From the NCBI GenBank assembly GCA_030693335.1, contig JAUYAU010000004.1, positions 271,482 through 335,481 on the forward strand: 64,000 nt of DNA. Direction: 5' to 3'. The stretch comes from Sulfuricurvum sp. (lineage in GTDB: Bacteria > Campylobacterota > Campylobacteria > Campylobacterales > Sulfurimonadaceae). Under the pieces are notes generated by a model. The model was given only the letters and a program-made list of their open reading frames with translations. It was not told the DNA's origin and ran no database searches. Of this stretch, positions 47,014 to 57,351 are shown piece by piece. Position numbers and translations under genes: made by a program. Each line of letters starts with the position of its first letter. Position 1 is the first letter of the stretch.

Positions 47014-48057
47014 TTACTGAAAGGAGTTATTTTCTTCAAAATGTTCCTTGGAGAGGGTTAAAATTGGGCTTACCGTATCAATCGTATGGCAATGTGGGCA
47101 TCGGTGAAACGGAATAAAAGAGATCTGTTTACACTGCGCACATGCGTATTCAAATTGCAACGTTGCTTTACTGTTTGTACACTTACGCAGGGCAATCAGG
47201 GTATCTAGTTCAAATACCGAACTGCTCTGAGCCAAGTCAAGGGCACCGCGTGCTGTAAACAACTCACACAGATAGGCATTGCGTGAAATTATAGCTAAAT
47301 CAATTTTGTCTTCACTCAATCTCCATAAAACATCACTGAGCCGATGAGCCAAAGAGTGATCGAATATTTCCCATGCCAGAACACTGCGGTGGGTAAAGAG
47401 ATAGTCAAAAATCAAATACCCGAGGCTTAATGTCTCACGATAAATTGTGCAGAGTTGCTGGCATCGCTCGTCAACGGTTAGTTTTGGGTCTACAAGAATG
47501 ATTCGGCATTTTAGATAGGTTTGTATGGGATGCGATTGGGGTTGAAGCTCAAGCAAGGATTCGCTTACCTCGAGCGCTTGATCAAATTGTTGGAGCTGTT
47601 CGTACACTAATATCAGATAATGCAAAGCAGCTGGCGTGCGCGGATGCTCACTAAGTACCTGAACAAAACTCACTCGCGCTCTTTCTAAAAAACCTGCTTT
47701 AAAATAGGCTTTTCCCAAAAGTAAGAGCACCTCTTTTTGAAATAAGGGTTCGCTGTATTTGGAGAGAATGGCAAGATAAATCTCAATGCTTTTTTCAAAG
47801 TTCCCCTGAACTTCGAAAGCTGATGCAAGCAAAAGCCACGATTCGTTATTGATCGTATTGTTATGTATTTGCAAAGAAATAGGAGTGGAGTCGTCACCCT
47901 CATCAAATGTACCCAAAAAGGACTCGAGTGAACGGTGCGCCTTGGAAGCTTTGTACCGTCCGCCCCAATAACTTAGAAATGAGATAACAAACAGCAAAAG
48001 AAAAAAGAGGATGATGCCAAAGAGCGGATCTCGATATTCAATGTAAAACGTATCCAT
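47014..48057 (-). CDS. Membrane-anchored TPR protein with C-terminal zinc ribbon, LapB/YciM-like architecture
   Basis: 347 residues. There is one N-terminal membrane helix (LFGIILFFLLLFVISFLSYWGG). TPR-like repeats follow (about 70-290; for example LLASAFEVQGNFEKSIEIYLAIL, LLLGKAYFKAGFLERARVSF and HYLILVYEQLQQFDQALEV). A C-terminal two-knuckle metal site closes the protein (YACAQCKQISFIPFHRCPHCH). This order, helix then TPRs then rubredoxin-like knuckle, is that of LapB, which controls LpxC turnover and LPS assembly in E. coli. It is shorter than LapB. Homology is suggested by architecture only. It overlaps recJ by one base (TAATG), so it is in the recJ operon. Confidence 0.72.
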   Translation of the reverse strand: MDTFYIEYRDPLFGIILFFLLLFVISFLSYWGGRYKASKAHRSLESFLGTFDEGDDSTPISLQIHNNTINNESWLLLASAFEVQGNFEKSIEIYLAILSKYSEPLFQKEVLLLLGKAYFKAGFLERARVSFVQVLSEHPRTPAALHYLILVYEQLQQFDQALEVSESLLELQPQSHPIQTYLKCRIILVDPKLTVDERCQQLCTIYRETLSLGYLIFDYLFTHRSVLAWEIFDHSLAHRLSDVLWRLSEDKIDLAIISRNAYLCELFTARGALDLAQSSSVFELDTLIALRKCTNSKATLQFEYACAQCKQISFIPFHRCPHCHTIDTVSPILTLSKEHFEENNSFQ

Positions 48058-49658
48058 TAAAAGAGCCTTTCTAGCATTAATTGCATGGAGACTTTTCCAT
48101 TGAATTCATTTTTATTGACGGTATAGCTACAGCTGAGCTGTTTGTCCTCGGGACACTCCAGCACTCTTCGAAAGGCGATCAGTTCAATCGTTTTTGAAAG
48201 CGTTGGAACAGGGCGAAGTTCGAGTCGGCTGTGAGATTTATCACTGCCAAAGAGTTTGATCTGGACAACGTGGGCATCGCGCAGTAAAAACCGCGGACGG
48301 GGATTCCCCTCACCGTACGGTTCAAATTTCTGAAGCAGTTCCAGCAGCTCGAAATTAATCGATTCGGACTCCAGCTCCCCCAAAATATCACTTTGAGGGA
48401 TAAAATCATCGGGATGAATGGACTTGGCTGCTTCGTTTATAAGAAGACGAAACTGATCGACATTCGCCAAATCCATGGAGAGCCCTGCTGCCATTTTATG
48501 GCCGCCGAATTTTGCCAATAGATGCTCTTGGGATTTAATCAGAGTATAGAGATCAACATTCCCGATACTTCGGCCTGATCCCTTTGCGATACCATTGTGG
48601 ATACTCAATACGATGGCGGGTTTTTGAAAATGGTTTACAAGTCTGGAGGCAACAATTCCGACAACCCCCTCATTCCAGTTTTCTCCCGCTACAACGATCA
48701 CTTTGTCAGTGGAGGCTACGCTGCACATAGCACGTGCTGTTGTATCCGCTTCGATCTCTTTGCGAAGCGCGTTAAGAGACGTTAAAAGGTCAAATTGATG
48801 ATACGCTTTTTCGGTTGTTTTAGCGGTTAAAAAATCCAATGCGATCGAAGCATCTTCGAGACGTCCGGCACTGTTAATACGCGGTGCGATTTGAAAACCG
48901 ATGTCTTCTGAGGAAATAGCAGAACGATTGAGAATGTCGCGGATGATAACAAATGGGGGTAGAGACGATGTATTCATCATCTCTAGACCTGTCTTGACGA
49001 TGGCGCGATTGATTCCCACCAGTGGCATGACATCGGCGATAACAGCGAGAGCCAGAAAGGGGAAAAACTGGCGCATGTCGATGGACAGACCAAGCTCTTG
49101 TTTGATCAAGCCCATCAAAAGCCATCCTACCTGTGCTCCACAGATATCTTTGAACGGATAGGGGCAATCACGCTGTTTTGGATTGACGATGGCATAGACG
49201 TCGGGGAGAATGTCGCTTGGGGTATGGTGATCGGTGATGATGAGATCAATACCTCTTGTCTTACATACTTCGGCGGCTTCAATGGCATTGATCCCATTGT
49301 CTACCGTAAACACGACATGAGCATCGATACGCTCCAGTACCCCTTTGGAAACACCATAACCATCACTAAAGCGGTTCGGTATTGTGGCGCTTAGAGGATA
49401 GGGGATGAGGTCGAAAAAGCGTTTCACAATTGCGGTAGAGGTTACCCCGTCTACGTCATAATCCCCTACAAGGGCTATCTTTTCACCCTTGCGAATCGCA
49501 TCGGCTATGCGCTTAGCGGCTTTTAGGGCATCTTTGAGTTGGCTTGGGTGTGGAATATCGGAGAGTTTTTCGCTTTGACTGCTTATACGTCTTAATAGGA
49601 GGGTATTGAGATTCTCGTGGCTGAGTTGCGGTACCTCAAGCAGGATTTGTTTGCTCAA
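48057..49658 (-). CDS. recJ: Single-stranded-DNA-specific exonuclease RecJ
   Basis: 5'-3' exonuclease for single-stranded DNA in recombination and mismatch repair. The DHH motifs are present: [20 protein letters not shown] (motif I), [19 protein letters not shown] (DHH) and [11 protein letters not shown] (the DHHA1 GGHxxAxG-like element). [17 protein letters not shown] is also characteristic. 533 residues. The start overlaps the pyrG 3' end by 23 bp. Downstream is the TPR/zinc protein. Confidence 0.95.
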   Translation of the reverse strand: MSKQILLEVPQLSHENLNTLLLRRISSQSEKLSDIPHPSQLKDALKAAKRIADAIRKGEKIALVGDYDVDGVTSTAIVKRFFDLIPYPLSATIPNRFSDGYGVSKGVLERIDAHVVFTVDNGINAIEAAEVCKTRGIDLIITDHHTPSDILPDVYAIVNPKQRDCPYPFKDICGAQVGWLLMGLIKQELGLSIDMRQFFPFLALAVIADVMPLVGINRAIVKTGLEMMNTSSLPPFVIIRDILNRSAISSEDIGFQIAPRINSAGRLEDASIALDFLTAKTTEKAYHQFDLLTSLNALRKEIEADTTARAMCSVASTDKVIVVAGENWNEGVVGIVASRLVNHFQKPAIVLSIHNGIAKGSGRSIGNVDLYTLIKSQEHLLAKFGGHKMAAGLSMDLANVDQFRLLINEAAKSIHPDDFIPQSDILGELESESINFELLELLQKFEPYGEGNPRPRFLLRDAHVVQIKLFGSDKSHSRLELRPVPTLSKTIELIAFRRVLECPEDKQLSCSYTVNKNEFNGKVSMQLMLERLF

Positions 49659-51264
49659 AGGTAGCCTTCACAAATGCAAGAATGGTAGCATTAGGTGTCT
49701 GTAAACGCGAGGTAAACTCTGGATGAAATTGTACCCCTAAAAACCACGGATGGCTAGGTATCTCAACCGCTTCGATGAGACCGTCGGATTCACCCGTGAT
49801 AATCATACCTGCACGCTCTAAATCATCACGATAGGTAGGATTCGCTTCATAACGGTGACGATGACGCTCAAAAATAAGTTTTGCACCATTGTAAGCCGCA
49901 CGCAGGTGAGACCCTTCCTTGGTTTCACATGGGTATTCGCCCAAGCGCATCGTTCCGCCCATTGGCGAGCGGTGAGTGCGCAGCTGTTTTTGGCCTGATT
50001 GGTCAATAAAGTTATCGATCAAGTAAATCATAGGATGGGTGGTTTGAGGATTAAATTCGATAGAGTTGGCATCCGTAAATCCCAAAACATTACGGGCATA
50101 TTCCACAAGTGAAAGCTGCATTCCCAAACAAATCCCCAGATACGGCACACGGTTTTCCCTCGCATAGCGAATGGCTTTGATTTTTCCCTCAACTCCGCGG
50201 TTCCCAAATCCTCCGGCCACAAGCACCGAATCACAGTCACGCAAGAAAATTTCCGCCCCTTGCTCCTCGATCTTTTCGCTGTCAATCCAGCTGATATTGA
50301 CGCGGGTATCGAGATGGGCACCTGAATGGATCAACGCCTCTATGAGGGATTTATAGGATTCTTTGAGCTCGAGGTATTTTCCGACAAAACCGATATTGAC
50401 ACGGTATTTAGGGGAAACGATTTTTTTAACCAAAGAGTCCCATTGTTCCATGTCCGGCTTGAGCTCACCCAAATCCAGCTCTTTTGCAATCGGTACTAGA
50501 ATATTTTGGTGCAAGAACGTCAGCGGTATTGCATAGATTGTTGCGGCATCAAGTGCTTCGATAATGCTGTCAGCGGAGACATCACAACTAAGTGCCAATT
50601 TTTTCTTGAATGTTTTAGGGAGTTGTTCTTCGCTTCGCGCAATGATCATTTGTGGCGTGATACCAATACGGCGCAGCTCCTGAACTGAATGCTGAGTAGG
50701 TTTGCTTTTATGCTCGCCTGCGGCTTTGATAAACGGAATGAGCGTAACGTGGATGAAGAATGTCCCCTCAACCTCGTCGTCATGTTTCATCATACGGATC
50801 GCTTCCATAAACGGCAATCCCTCGATGTCTCCGACCGTACCGCCCAGCTCCACGACGAGAATTTCATGATCTTCTCCCGCTTTTTTGATACGATCAACGA
50901 TTTCTCCGACGATATGGGGAACAACCTGAATAGTTTGACCAAGGTATCCACCTGCCCGTTCACGCTCGATAACACTGCTGTAAACTTGACCTGTTGTAAA
51001 ATTGCTCGTGCGTAAAAACGAGGCATCCAAAAAGCGCTCATAGTTTCCTACGTCCAAGTCGGTTTCAGCACCGTCTTTAGTAACAAATACTTCGCCATGC
51101 TCCAATGGGCTCATGGTCCCCGGATCGACATTGATGTATGGATCAATTTTAAGCATACCTACTTTTTTGCCTGCGTGGGTCAGCAATGCGCCGATACTTG
51201 CAGCCGTAATCCCTTTTCCAAGAGAGCTCAATACGCCACCGGTTACAAAAATATACTTGGTCAT
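49636..51264 (-). CDS. pyrG: CTP synthase
   Basis: Aminates UTP to CTP with glutamine. The synthase domain starts [19 protein letters not shown], with [22 protein letters not shown]. The C-terminal class I amidotransferase domain has the nucleophile in [17 protein letters not shown] and the His-Glu pair in [15 protein letters not shown]. The ORF track start adds 20 residues that overlap the divergent promoter region. The ATG at 51264 has AAGGA at 8 bp and matches the family N terminus, giving 542 residues. Identification is certain. Confidence 0.97.
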   Translation of the reverse strand: MTKYIFVTGGVLSSLGKGITAASIGALLTHAGKKVGMLKIDPYINVDPGTMSPLEHGEVFVTKDGAETDLDVGNYERFLDASFLRTSNFTTGQVYSSVIERERAGGYLGQTIQVVPHIVGEIVDRIKKAGEDHEILVVELGGTVGDIEGLPFMEAIRMMKHDDEVEGTFFIHVTLIPFIKAAGEHKSKPTQHSVQELRRIGITPQMIIARSEEQLPKTFKKKLALSCDVSADSIIEALDAATIYAIPLTFLHQNILVPIAKELDLGELKPDMEQWDSLVKKIVSPKYRVNIGFVGKYLELKESYKSLIEALIHSGAHLDTRVNISWIDSEKIEEQGAEIFLRDCDSVLVAGGFGNRGVEGKIKAIRYARENRVPYLGICLGMQLSLVEYARNVLGFTDANSIEFNPQTTHPMIYLIDNFIDQSGQKQLRTHRSPMGGTMRLGEYPCETKEGSHLRAAYNGAKLIFERHRHRYEANPTYRDDLERAGMIITGESDGLIEAVEIPSHPWFLGVQFHPEFTSRLQTPNATILAFVKATFEQTNPA

Positions 51265-51397
51265 GAGATATTCCTTCGGATTATGGATCAAAATTTTGGG
51301 TGAAAATAGGCCAAATAGGCACACATAACGACTTTAAGAAGCCGTATTTTAAGTAGGCCATTATATACTGTTATCGCTTATAAAAAGGAAAATTTTA

Positions 51398-53017
51398 ATG
51401 GAATCGGCTCTTTATTATCTTACGATTGCACTTGGGATTTCGATTGTTGTCAATCTTATTTTAAAACGCTTAGGTGTTTCCCAGATTATCGGCTACATTA
51501 TGACAGGAACCGTTGTTGCGTATGCGTTTGATTTGCGCCACATGACAGACTCTGATACGCTTGAAACGATTGCTGAGTTTGGTGTGGTCTTTTTGATGTT
51601 TACCATCGGTTTGGAAGTATCGCTTCGCCGATTGGCTACAATGAAGATTGACGTCTTTTTAAATGGATTTTTACAGACAACTTTGACGGCAGCGGTTATC
51701 TTTAGTGCATGTTATGGCTTGTTTGATCTTGATTTTGCAACATCAATGATCATCTCCATGTCTCTTGCGCTCTCTTCCACGGCAGTAGTGTTAAGTCATA
51801 TGAAAGCGAGTAAGGAGATAACCCGTCCGTACGGACAGCGCTCTATGGGGATTTTGATTTATCAGGATTTGGCGGTTATTCCTATCTTGATTTTGATTGG
51901 ATTTTTGAGTGCGGGAACGGATAATATCGGACAAGTATTATTGCAAACAACTTTTAGTGCTATTTTAGTCGTGAGTCTGCTGTTTGTCGTTGGAAAGAAA
52001 CTGATGACGTGGTTGCTGCATTTTTCATCCAGCAGCAATGTTGAAGAATTATTTATGGGATCGGTTTTATTGATTGTTGTCGGCGCATCGCTTAGCGCTC
52101 ACGCTTTTGGATTTACCTATTCGCTGGGAGCGTTTCTCGCAGGGATGATTATTGCTGAAACTCATTATCATAACAAAGTAGAATCGGATATCGCTCCTTT
52201 CAAAGATTTGCTTTTGGGGACCTTTTTCGTAACAGTAGGGATGAAAATCGATGTCCTCTTTTTCGCCGCACACGTGGGAGAAATTTTCGGGCTCTTAATA
52301 ATTATTTTACTGATAAAAGCGGTTATTATTTTTGGAGTCGTCCGTATTTATTCCAAGGGTAAAACGGCATTTAAGACGGCCATTGCCTTGTCTCAAGTCG
52401 GGGAGTTTTCATTCGCTATTTTTGCCCTTGCAGGGAATAATAAGATTTTAGAACCCGAGCTGGTTCAAATGCTTGTTTTAATTACCGTACTCTCTATTGT
52501 TGCAACACCGTTTATTCTCTCGAGGGTAAGCGCCATTGCGGAATTGTTTTTTAAAGAGACGAGCTTAACGGAAAACTTTGATGCTCTTGCGGCATATCGT
52601 AATCATGTGATCGTGTGCGGATACGGTATAGTGGGAAAGTTTGTTGTTAAAGCTTTGCAGTTAGAAGAGGTTAAATACATTATTGTGGACAACAGTTATA
52701 AGCATGTTCAAGAAGCTCTTGCTGATGGTGAAAAAGCCTATTACGGAGATATGTCTAAGATTCAGATTTTAGACAAACTGCACATTCATGACGCCATCAG
52801 TGTTATTGTGACACTTGATAATATGGTGAAAAAACGGTTAATCTGTGAGAGTATCCTGAGCTATGCACCTCAGGTTAAAGTCGTTGTCAAAGTAGTAAGC
52901 ATAGAAGAAAAAAGAGAATTGCGAGGACTTCCGATCACGGTAACCGTGGACGGGAAAAAAGAGGTCGCTAGTAAGCTGGTATGCGAAGCGCTGTATTGCG
53001 ATTTAGTTTCCTCTTGA
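51398..53017 (+). CDS. Kef-type cation/proton antiporter with TrkA-N (RCK) domain
   Basis: 539 residues. An N-terminal CPA2-type antiporter has about twelve membrane helices ([54 protein letters not shown]). A cytoplasmic Rossmann domain follows from about residue 405 ([19 protein letters not shown] with GxGxxG). It probably exports K+ or Na+ in exchange for protons and is gated by a nucleotide or redox ligand through the RCK domain. It lacks the KefF partner gene nearby. AAGGA precedes the ATG. It diverges from pyrG and overlaps pyrE tail to tail by 15 bp. Confidence 0.9.
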   Translation: MESALYYLTIALGISIVVNLILKRLGVSQIIGYIMTGTVVAYAFDLRHMTDSDTLETIAEFGVVFLMFTIGLEVSLRRLATMKIDVFLNGFLQTTLTAAVIFSACYGLFDLDFATSMIISMSLALSSTAVVLSHMKASKEITRPYGQRSMGILIYQDLAVIPILILIGFLSAGTDNIGQVLLQTTFSAILVVSLLFVVGKKLMTWLLHFSSSSNVEELFMGSVLLIVVGASLSAHAFGFTYSLGAFLAGMIIAETHYHNKVESDIAPFKDLLLGTFFVTVGMKIDVLFFAAHVGEIFGLLIIILLIKAVIIFGVVRIYSKGKTAFKTAIALSQVGEFSFAIFALAGNNKILEPELVQMLVLITVLSIVATPFILSRVSAIAELFFKETSLTENFDALAAYRNHVIVCGYGIVGKFVVKALQLEEVKYIIVDNSYKHVQEALADGEKAYYGDMSKIQILDKLHIHDAISVIVTLDNMVKKRLICESILSYAPQVKVVVKVVSIEEKRELRGLPITVTVDGKKEVASKLVCEALYCDLVSS

Positions 53018-53611
53018 TCCAGGTTTAATAGCCTCAGATCCGCCTTTACACAGCGGGCACTGATCGGGTGCATACATTTCAAAATCAAAATCCGCCAAAG
53101 CAAAGAGCGGCTTTTTCTCAGGTAAAGAACAGTTTTCTTTACGTTCTAGGGTGCTTCCGTCACGTTTGCAAAATCCACGATTAGCCAATGCAGCAAATGC
53201 GACAACCTTTCCGCCAAGCGCTTCAATAGCGCGCGCAGCCTCTAGCGCTGAACCACCCGTAGTGATAATGTCTTCACATATGAGAACGCGTTCACCTGGA
53301 TTGATTTCAAACCCGCGACGAATCTGCATCTCTCCGTTGACACGTTCGGCAAAAATAGAGCGCTTGTCCAGAGCGGTTGCCAATGCAAAGCCGGCGATAA
53401 GTCCGCCAAGCGCAGGAGCGCATACGGTATCGATTTGCAATCCGCTTGCGTTAATCTGTACCGCAAGTGCATCCGCCAAGAGTTTAGCTGTTTTAGGGTC
53501 TTCGAGCACTTTTGCCGATTGGAGGTAATATTGGGAGTGATTGCCTGAACTTAATTTGAAATGCCCTTCTAGAAGAGCATCGGCATTCATATAGATAGCT
53601 TTGACGTCCAT
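53003..53611 (-). CDS. pyrE: Orotate phosphoribosyltransferase
   Basis: Forms OMP from orotate and PRPP in pyrimidine synthesis. The PRPP-binding motif [19 protein letters not shown] is clear, along with [21 protein letters not shown] and [15 protein letters not shown]. 202 residues with a C-terminal CPLCKGG segment of the PyrE form seen in Campylobacterota and thermophiles. It follows frr by 2 bp and is probably co-transcribed with secG and frr. Identification is firm. Confidence 0.95.
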   Translation of the reverse strand: MDVKAIYMNADALLEGHFKLSSGNHSQYYLQSAKVLEDPKTAKLLADALAVQINASGLQIDTVCAPALGGLIAGFALATALDKRSIFAERVNGEMQIRRGFEINPGERVLICEDIITTGGSALEAARAIEALGGKVVAFAALANRGFCKRDGSTLERKENCSLPEKKPLFALADFDFEMYAPDQCPLCKGGSEAIKPGSRGN

Positions 53612-53613
53612 GA

Positions 53614-54171
53614 TTAAACCGTTAGGATGTCTTGCTCTTTTGTTTTGAGCGAGTCATCGATTTTAGTGATAAATTTATCGGTAATTTTTTGGACTTTTTC
53701 CTGGGCTGCTTTTGATTCATCCGCAGTAACAAGTTTATCTTTTTCTAGCACCTTGATTTTGTCATTGGCTTTTTTACGGTCATTGCGAACAGCGACTTTT
53801 GCATCTTCAGCCATCCCTTTGGCTTTTTTAGCCGTTTCGTGACGTTGATCAACGGTCATCGGAGGGAAAAAGAGTTTAATCTCTGTTCCATTATTGTTAG
53901 GATTGACCCCGATATCTGCTTTTTGAATCGCTTTTTCGATGAGACTAAGCATTGACTTATCCCATGGAGAGATGGTGATGGTCGTAGCATCCGTTGCCAA
54001 TACGCTTGCCGCTTGCTCCAAGGGAACCATTGACCCGTAGCTGTCAACACGTACATTATCCAAAATCTTAGTCGTTACTCTTCCTGTACGCAGTGTGCGA
54101 AAGTTACTGAGCATATGCTCATGACTTCCTTGCATTTTTTCTTCACAAAATTGATACACTTCTTCTAACAT
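53614..54171 (-). CDS. frr: Ribosome recycling factor
   Basis: Splits post-termination ribosomes together with EF-G. 185 residues is the standard length. Signature segments are [54 protein letters not shown] and [29 protein letters not shown]. It lies between secG and pyrE with short gaps (14 and 2 bp), one operon. Identification is certain. Confidence 0.98.
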   Translation of the reverse strand: MLEEVYQFCEEKMQGSHEHMLSNFRTLRTGRVTTKILDNVRVDSYGSMVPLEQAASVLATDATTITISPWDKSMLSLIEKAIQKADIGVNPNNNGTEIKLFFPPMTVDQRHETAKKAKGMAEDAKVAVRNDRKKANDKIKVLEKDKLVTADESKAAQEKVQKITDKFITKIDDSLKTKEQDILTV

Positions 54172-54185
54172 GAAATGTTCCCTTC

Positions 54186-54503
54186 TTATTTAGTAGTATT
54201 TATGTCATTAACGACGTTGATCGTTGGTGCAACAATTTGGGTTTTGTCTAACATAGAATCAACCACAGAGGCATTTTTTTGTTGAGCGTAAAAATATCCC
54301 AAAGCAATGGTGTTAACTACAAAAGTGAACCCGAGAAAAAAAGTAACCTTAGCCAAAAAGCTTCCAGGCCCTTTAGCGCCAAATACTGATTCGTTTGAGC
54401 CGCTGTAAGCACCCAAACCGATGCTAGAGCTTTTTTGTAAGAGTACAGCGATGACGATCATCACTACGAGTACGATTTGCACGATGAGCAGAATGCCTGT
54501 CAT
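54186..54503 (-). CDS. secG: Preprotein translocase subunit SecG
   Basis: Small inner-membrane protein of the SecYEG channel. 105 residues with two hydrophobic helices (ILLIVQIVLVVMIVIAVLLQ and VTFFLGFTFVVNTIALGYFY) joined by the conserved loop KSSSIGLGAYSGSNESVFGAKGPGSFLAK. AAGGA precedes the ATG. First gene of the secG-frr-pyrE operon. Confidence 0.95.
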   Translation of the reverse strand: MTGILLIVQIVLVVMIVIAVLLQKSSSIGLGAYSGSNESVFGAKGPGSFLAKVTFFLGFTFVVNTIALGYFYAQQKNASVVDSMLDKTQIVAPTINVVNDINTTK

Positions 54504-54560
54504 TATGAGTCCTTGTTTAGTATAAAAGTTCGCGATTATAGCACAGTGTTGATGAGCCCC

Positions 54561-55958
54561 TTATGAAAGAAGAAGCAAAATGCCCACGATGAGCATAATA
54601 CTTACCCCAAATATATCGATGTACCGCAGGAGGCTCTCCCCTTTTGTAGAACTTTTTTTGCGTAATGCTGTACCCAGTGCAGCGGTGATTGCAATCGTCA
54701 GCCCCATCCCAAGACTCATCACAACAGCACTTACGGCGCCTAGCCAAAACATCCCCATAGAGATGGCAAACAAAAAGACGACAATTGTTCCAGGACATGG
54801 GATAATCCCCGCACCTAATATCAGCATTAAGTCAGTGGAATTACTGGTTGTTTTACAGCTGTGGCATCCGCAACTGCTTAAATGCGGGGCAGTTGCACTG
54901 AAGTTCATCGCGGGTTTTTTAGGACGGTAAAATTGCCATTTTTGACGAGAGAGATACAATGCAATACCCAAAATCACCAATCCGCTAAACTTCGTCATGT
55001 ACAGCGATACATCACTGATGGTTTGCGAAAACATCGCGTGAACAAACCAATACAAAATCATCGTAAGGGCAAAGGCGCTTATTACATGGGTGGCGGCGAT
55101 CATGAGTGCGATCGTGATGCCGCGTGTGTAACTGCGATCGTTGGTACTAAAATAGGTGGCAACCAGCGTTTTTCCATGTCCCGGCCCCGCTGCATGAACG
55201 ATACCGTACAGCAGTGAGAAGAGCAAAATCGCACCGATGGTTTGAAAGCTTGGATGCTCTTGAGCTTCTGCCAACGCTCCGTGAATTTTTTCAGTAATGG
55301 TACGCAGACTTTGGCTAAAACCGCTTTGATTGCTTCTATTTTGAACATTACCGCCAAGCGGGGAGGCTAGTGCGATAGCTTGTGGGCGTATGAAGATGTC
55401 TAGGACACTTTGAGTAGATTGTCTGTTTTTCAGCGGGAGGAGTTTGACGTTTATTTGTACTGATTTGGGGGGATTTAGGTAAACGTTTTTGTCATTTAGG
55501 TGATAAATAATTCCATTATTGTACGCGGCATTGGTATCGTATGAAATACGTAAATGAGCCGCTTGTTTAATGGGTTCGTTCATGGGGACAGTGAAGCGGT
55601 AAATGACGAGCCCTTTTTCTTGTCGAACCGTAAAGTTTTTGAGTTCTTTGAGCCATATATTTCGGTTATTGATTTGCGGACGGATAAAAAATCCCATTTC
55701 TTTCATCGGCTCGATTGCTTTGTACACTTCATATTTTTCGGTGTTTTCGAATTGACCGTTTCGATTGAGATCAAAATCCCCCAGTATCATTTGGGAAAAC
55801 ATAGGGTCCAGTGTCCATTCGACATCGACGGAAGTGAGGGTGTTTTTTGAGACATTGAGATGCAAATGGGTGAGTATCTTGATATCGCCGTAACTGCATG
55901 CCAAGCATCCCCACCCAAGTGTGATCCAAGAGGAAAGTAAAATTATATATCGGAGCAT
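54561..55958 (-). CDS. DUF1007-NicO fusion: putative metal (Ni/Co/Zn) transporter
   Basis: About 465 residues. An N-terminal signal/anchor is followed by a periplasmic DUF1007-like domain with LTHLHLNVS, SVDVEWTLDPMFSQMIL and an EF-hand-like loop DFDLNRNGQFENTE. From about residue 235 it is a NicO/RcnA-type permease with GIVHAAGPGHGKTLVATYF and GAGIIPCPGTIVVFLFAIS. A cytosol/periplasm loop carries HLSSCGCHSCK, where many NicO proteins have a His-rich stretch. The place after a Fur/Zur-like gene and next to znuABC suggests zinc rather than nickel handling. The start is uncertain: two ATGs (55967, 55958) overlap the regulator gene end; the second has better Shine-Dalgarno spacing. Confidence 0.8.
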   Translation of the reverse strand: MLRYIILLSSWITLGWGCLACSYGDIKILTHLHLNVSKNTLTSVDVEWTLDPMFSQMILGDFDLNRNGQFENTEKYEVYKAIEPMKEMGFFIRPQINNRNIWLKELKNFTVRQEKGLVIYRFTVPMNEPIKQAAHLRISYDTNAAYNNGIIYHLNDKNVYLNPPKSVQINVKLLPLKNRQSTQSVLDIFIRPQAIALASPLGGNVQNRSNQSGFSQSLRTITEKIHGALAEAQEHPSFQTIGAILLFSLLYGIVHAAGPGHGKTLVATYFSTNDRSYTRGITIALMIAATHVISAFALTMILYWFVHAMFSQTISDVSLYMTKFSGLVILGIALYLSRQKWQFYRPKKPAMNFSATAPHLSSCGCHSCKTTSNSTDLMLILGAGIIPCPGTIVVFLFAISMGMFWLGAVSAVVMSLGMGLTIAITAALGTALRKKSSTKGESLLRYIDIFGVSIMLIVGILLLLS

Positions 55959-56314
55959 AGGGGGCATTGTCCTTTATAGGTGATAGAGTTAATACGATAG
56001 CCGCTCAGGTTTGGAATGGGCGCCTCATCCAAACAGGTTATAGTGTGGCAGTATTGGCAAATAAAATGTGGATGCTGTTTTTCGCTAAGCTCAAAATAAC
56101 GTTTCCCCTCATCGGATTCGATCCCTTGGATAATTTCAGCTGCTTCAAACGTTTGCATGTTCCGATAAAATGTACTTTTATCAATCGTAGTGTCAAGTAA
56201 TGCGTATTCTTCAAAACTAATCGGATGCGCTTGAGATGAAAAAATCGACAGTATTTTTTTCCGTGGTGTTGTGAGCCGTAACCCATTGGTGGTTATTCTT
56301 TCATCGGGTGTCAT
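55943..56314 (-). CDS. Fur-family transcriptional regulator, probably Zur-like
   Basis: 123 residues from the ATG at 56314 (MTPDERITTNGLRLTTPRKKIL), which has AAGGAG upstream; the track start adds 12 unlikely residues. A winged-helix domain (LTTPRKKILSIFSSQAHPISFEEYALL ... DKSTFYRNMQTFE) precedes the metal/dimer domain with QHPHFICQYCHTITCLD and a terminal GQCPLCSDI. These two CxxC pairs form the structural zinc site common in Zur. It diverges from znuA with a 17-bp palindrome between them and precedes the NicO gene. Zur rather than Fur or PerR is inferred from context. Confidence 0.85.
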   Translation of the reverse strand: MTPDERITTNGLRLTTPRKKILSIFSSQAHPISFEEYALLDTTIDKSTFYRNMQTFEAAEIIQGIESDEGKRYFELSEKQHPHFICQYCHTITCLDEAPIPNLSGYRINSITYKGQCPLCSDI

Positions 56315-56344
56315 CTTGAAGCAACTCCTTGGATTTAAGCTTAT

Positions 56345-56361
56345 ATGCAACCTGGTTGCAT
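56345..56361. promoter_or_regulatory. Perfect 17-bp palindrome, candidate Zur operator
   Basis: ATGCAACC-T-GGTTGCAT lies between the divergent Fur-family gene and znuA. It overlaps a candidate -10 for the regulator (TATAAG on the minus strand, 56341-56346) and abuts one for znuA (TAGAAT, 56362-56367). Size, symmetry and position fit a Fur-family dimer site controlling both directions. The exact motif is not one I can tie to a described Zur box. Confidence 0.65.
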
Positions 56362-56397
56362 TAGAATGTTATCAAAGTTATGCTTGAGGAAACTGAA

Positions 56398-57351
56398 ATG
56401 ATGAATACAAAGCGTTTGATAGGTATTGGTGGTATTATTTTTGCGGTGATAGCAGGAGCCGTTTTTTTTGGGACAAAAGTCCAGCCTATGAAAAACAAAA
56501 GCATTAAGCCTATGATCACTGTAAGTACATTTTCTCTTTATGAAGCATCTCGTGAAGTCGGTGGGGATTTGGTTGACGTAGAAGTTATCGTTCCGCTTGG
56601 AAATGATCCACATATGTTTTCCCCTAATCCAAAGCAGGTAGCCCAAATTTCAACATCGTCGCTTTTTGTTTACAATGGGGCAGGATTTGAGACATGGGCA
56701 GAAAACATTAAAAAAACATTACCGGCATCAACACATGTTATTGATATGAGTCAGTATGTAACGTTATACGCAAATCAAGAAAATACCCATGAGGATCACG
56801 AAGAACATGAACACCGTCATGGCGCATACGATCCGCATTATTGGCTGGATATAAATAATATGAGTAAAATGGTCAAAACGATGGAGGTTAAATTTTCTAA
56901 ATTAATCCCTAAAAAAGAGGCTGAATTTCATAAAAATGCGACTGCGTATTTAGCTAAATTGCAAACGTTAAAAACAGACTATACGACGGGACTTTCTGAG
57001 TGTAAAAATCGTACGTTGATCACCAATCACGATGCGTTTGGGTATCTGGCGCGTGCAAATAATTTGAAAAATATTTCGATCATCGGACTCTCATCAGATG
57101 AGCAACCCAGTGCAAAAATACTTTCAGAAGTGATTGCTTTGGTCAAAGAGCATGGGATAACAACGATCTTTTTTGAAGAGATGATCAACGATAATGTCGC
57201 ACAAACCATTGCGCGTGAAACAGGGGCAAAAGCGCAAGCGCTTCAACCGCTAGAGAATATTAGTGAAAATGAGTTAAAATCACATGAAACTTATGAGTCG
57301 ATCATGCGTACGAATCTCGCAAAATTGACCCAAGCAATGGAGTGTCGTTGA
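56398..57351 (+). CDS. znuA: Zinc ABC transporter substrate-binding protein ZnuA
   Basis: Periplasmic cluster A-I metal-binding protein feeding the ZnuBC transporter. An N-terminal membrane/signal segment (IGIGGIIFAVIAGAVFFGT) precedes the binding domain, with the first His ligand in LGNDPHMFSPNPKQV. A His-rich mobile loop (EDHEEHEHRHGAYDPHYWLD) is a hallmark of zinc-specific members, and ITNHDAFGYLARAN holds a further ligand. 317 residues from the ATG at 56398, preceded by GAGGA; the track start is 6 codons earlier. It is the first gene of znuA-znuC-znuB-bioC. Confidence 0.92.
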   Translation: MMNTKRLIGIGGIIFAVIAGAVFFGTKVQPMKNKSIKPMITVSTFSLYEASREVGGDLVDVEVIVPLGNDPHMFSPNPKQVAQISTSSLFVYNGAGFETWAENIKKTLPASTHVIDMSQYVTLYANQENTHEDHEEHEHRHGAYDPHYWLDINNMSKMVKTMEVKFSKLIPKKEAEFHKNATAYLAKLQTLKTDYTTGLSECKNRTLITNHDAFGYLARANNLKNISIIGLSSDEQPSAKILSEVIALVKEHGITTIFFEEMINDNVAQTIARETGAKAQALQPLENISENELKSHETYESIMRTNLAKLTQAMECR

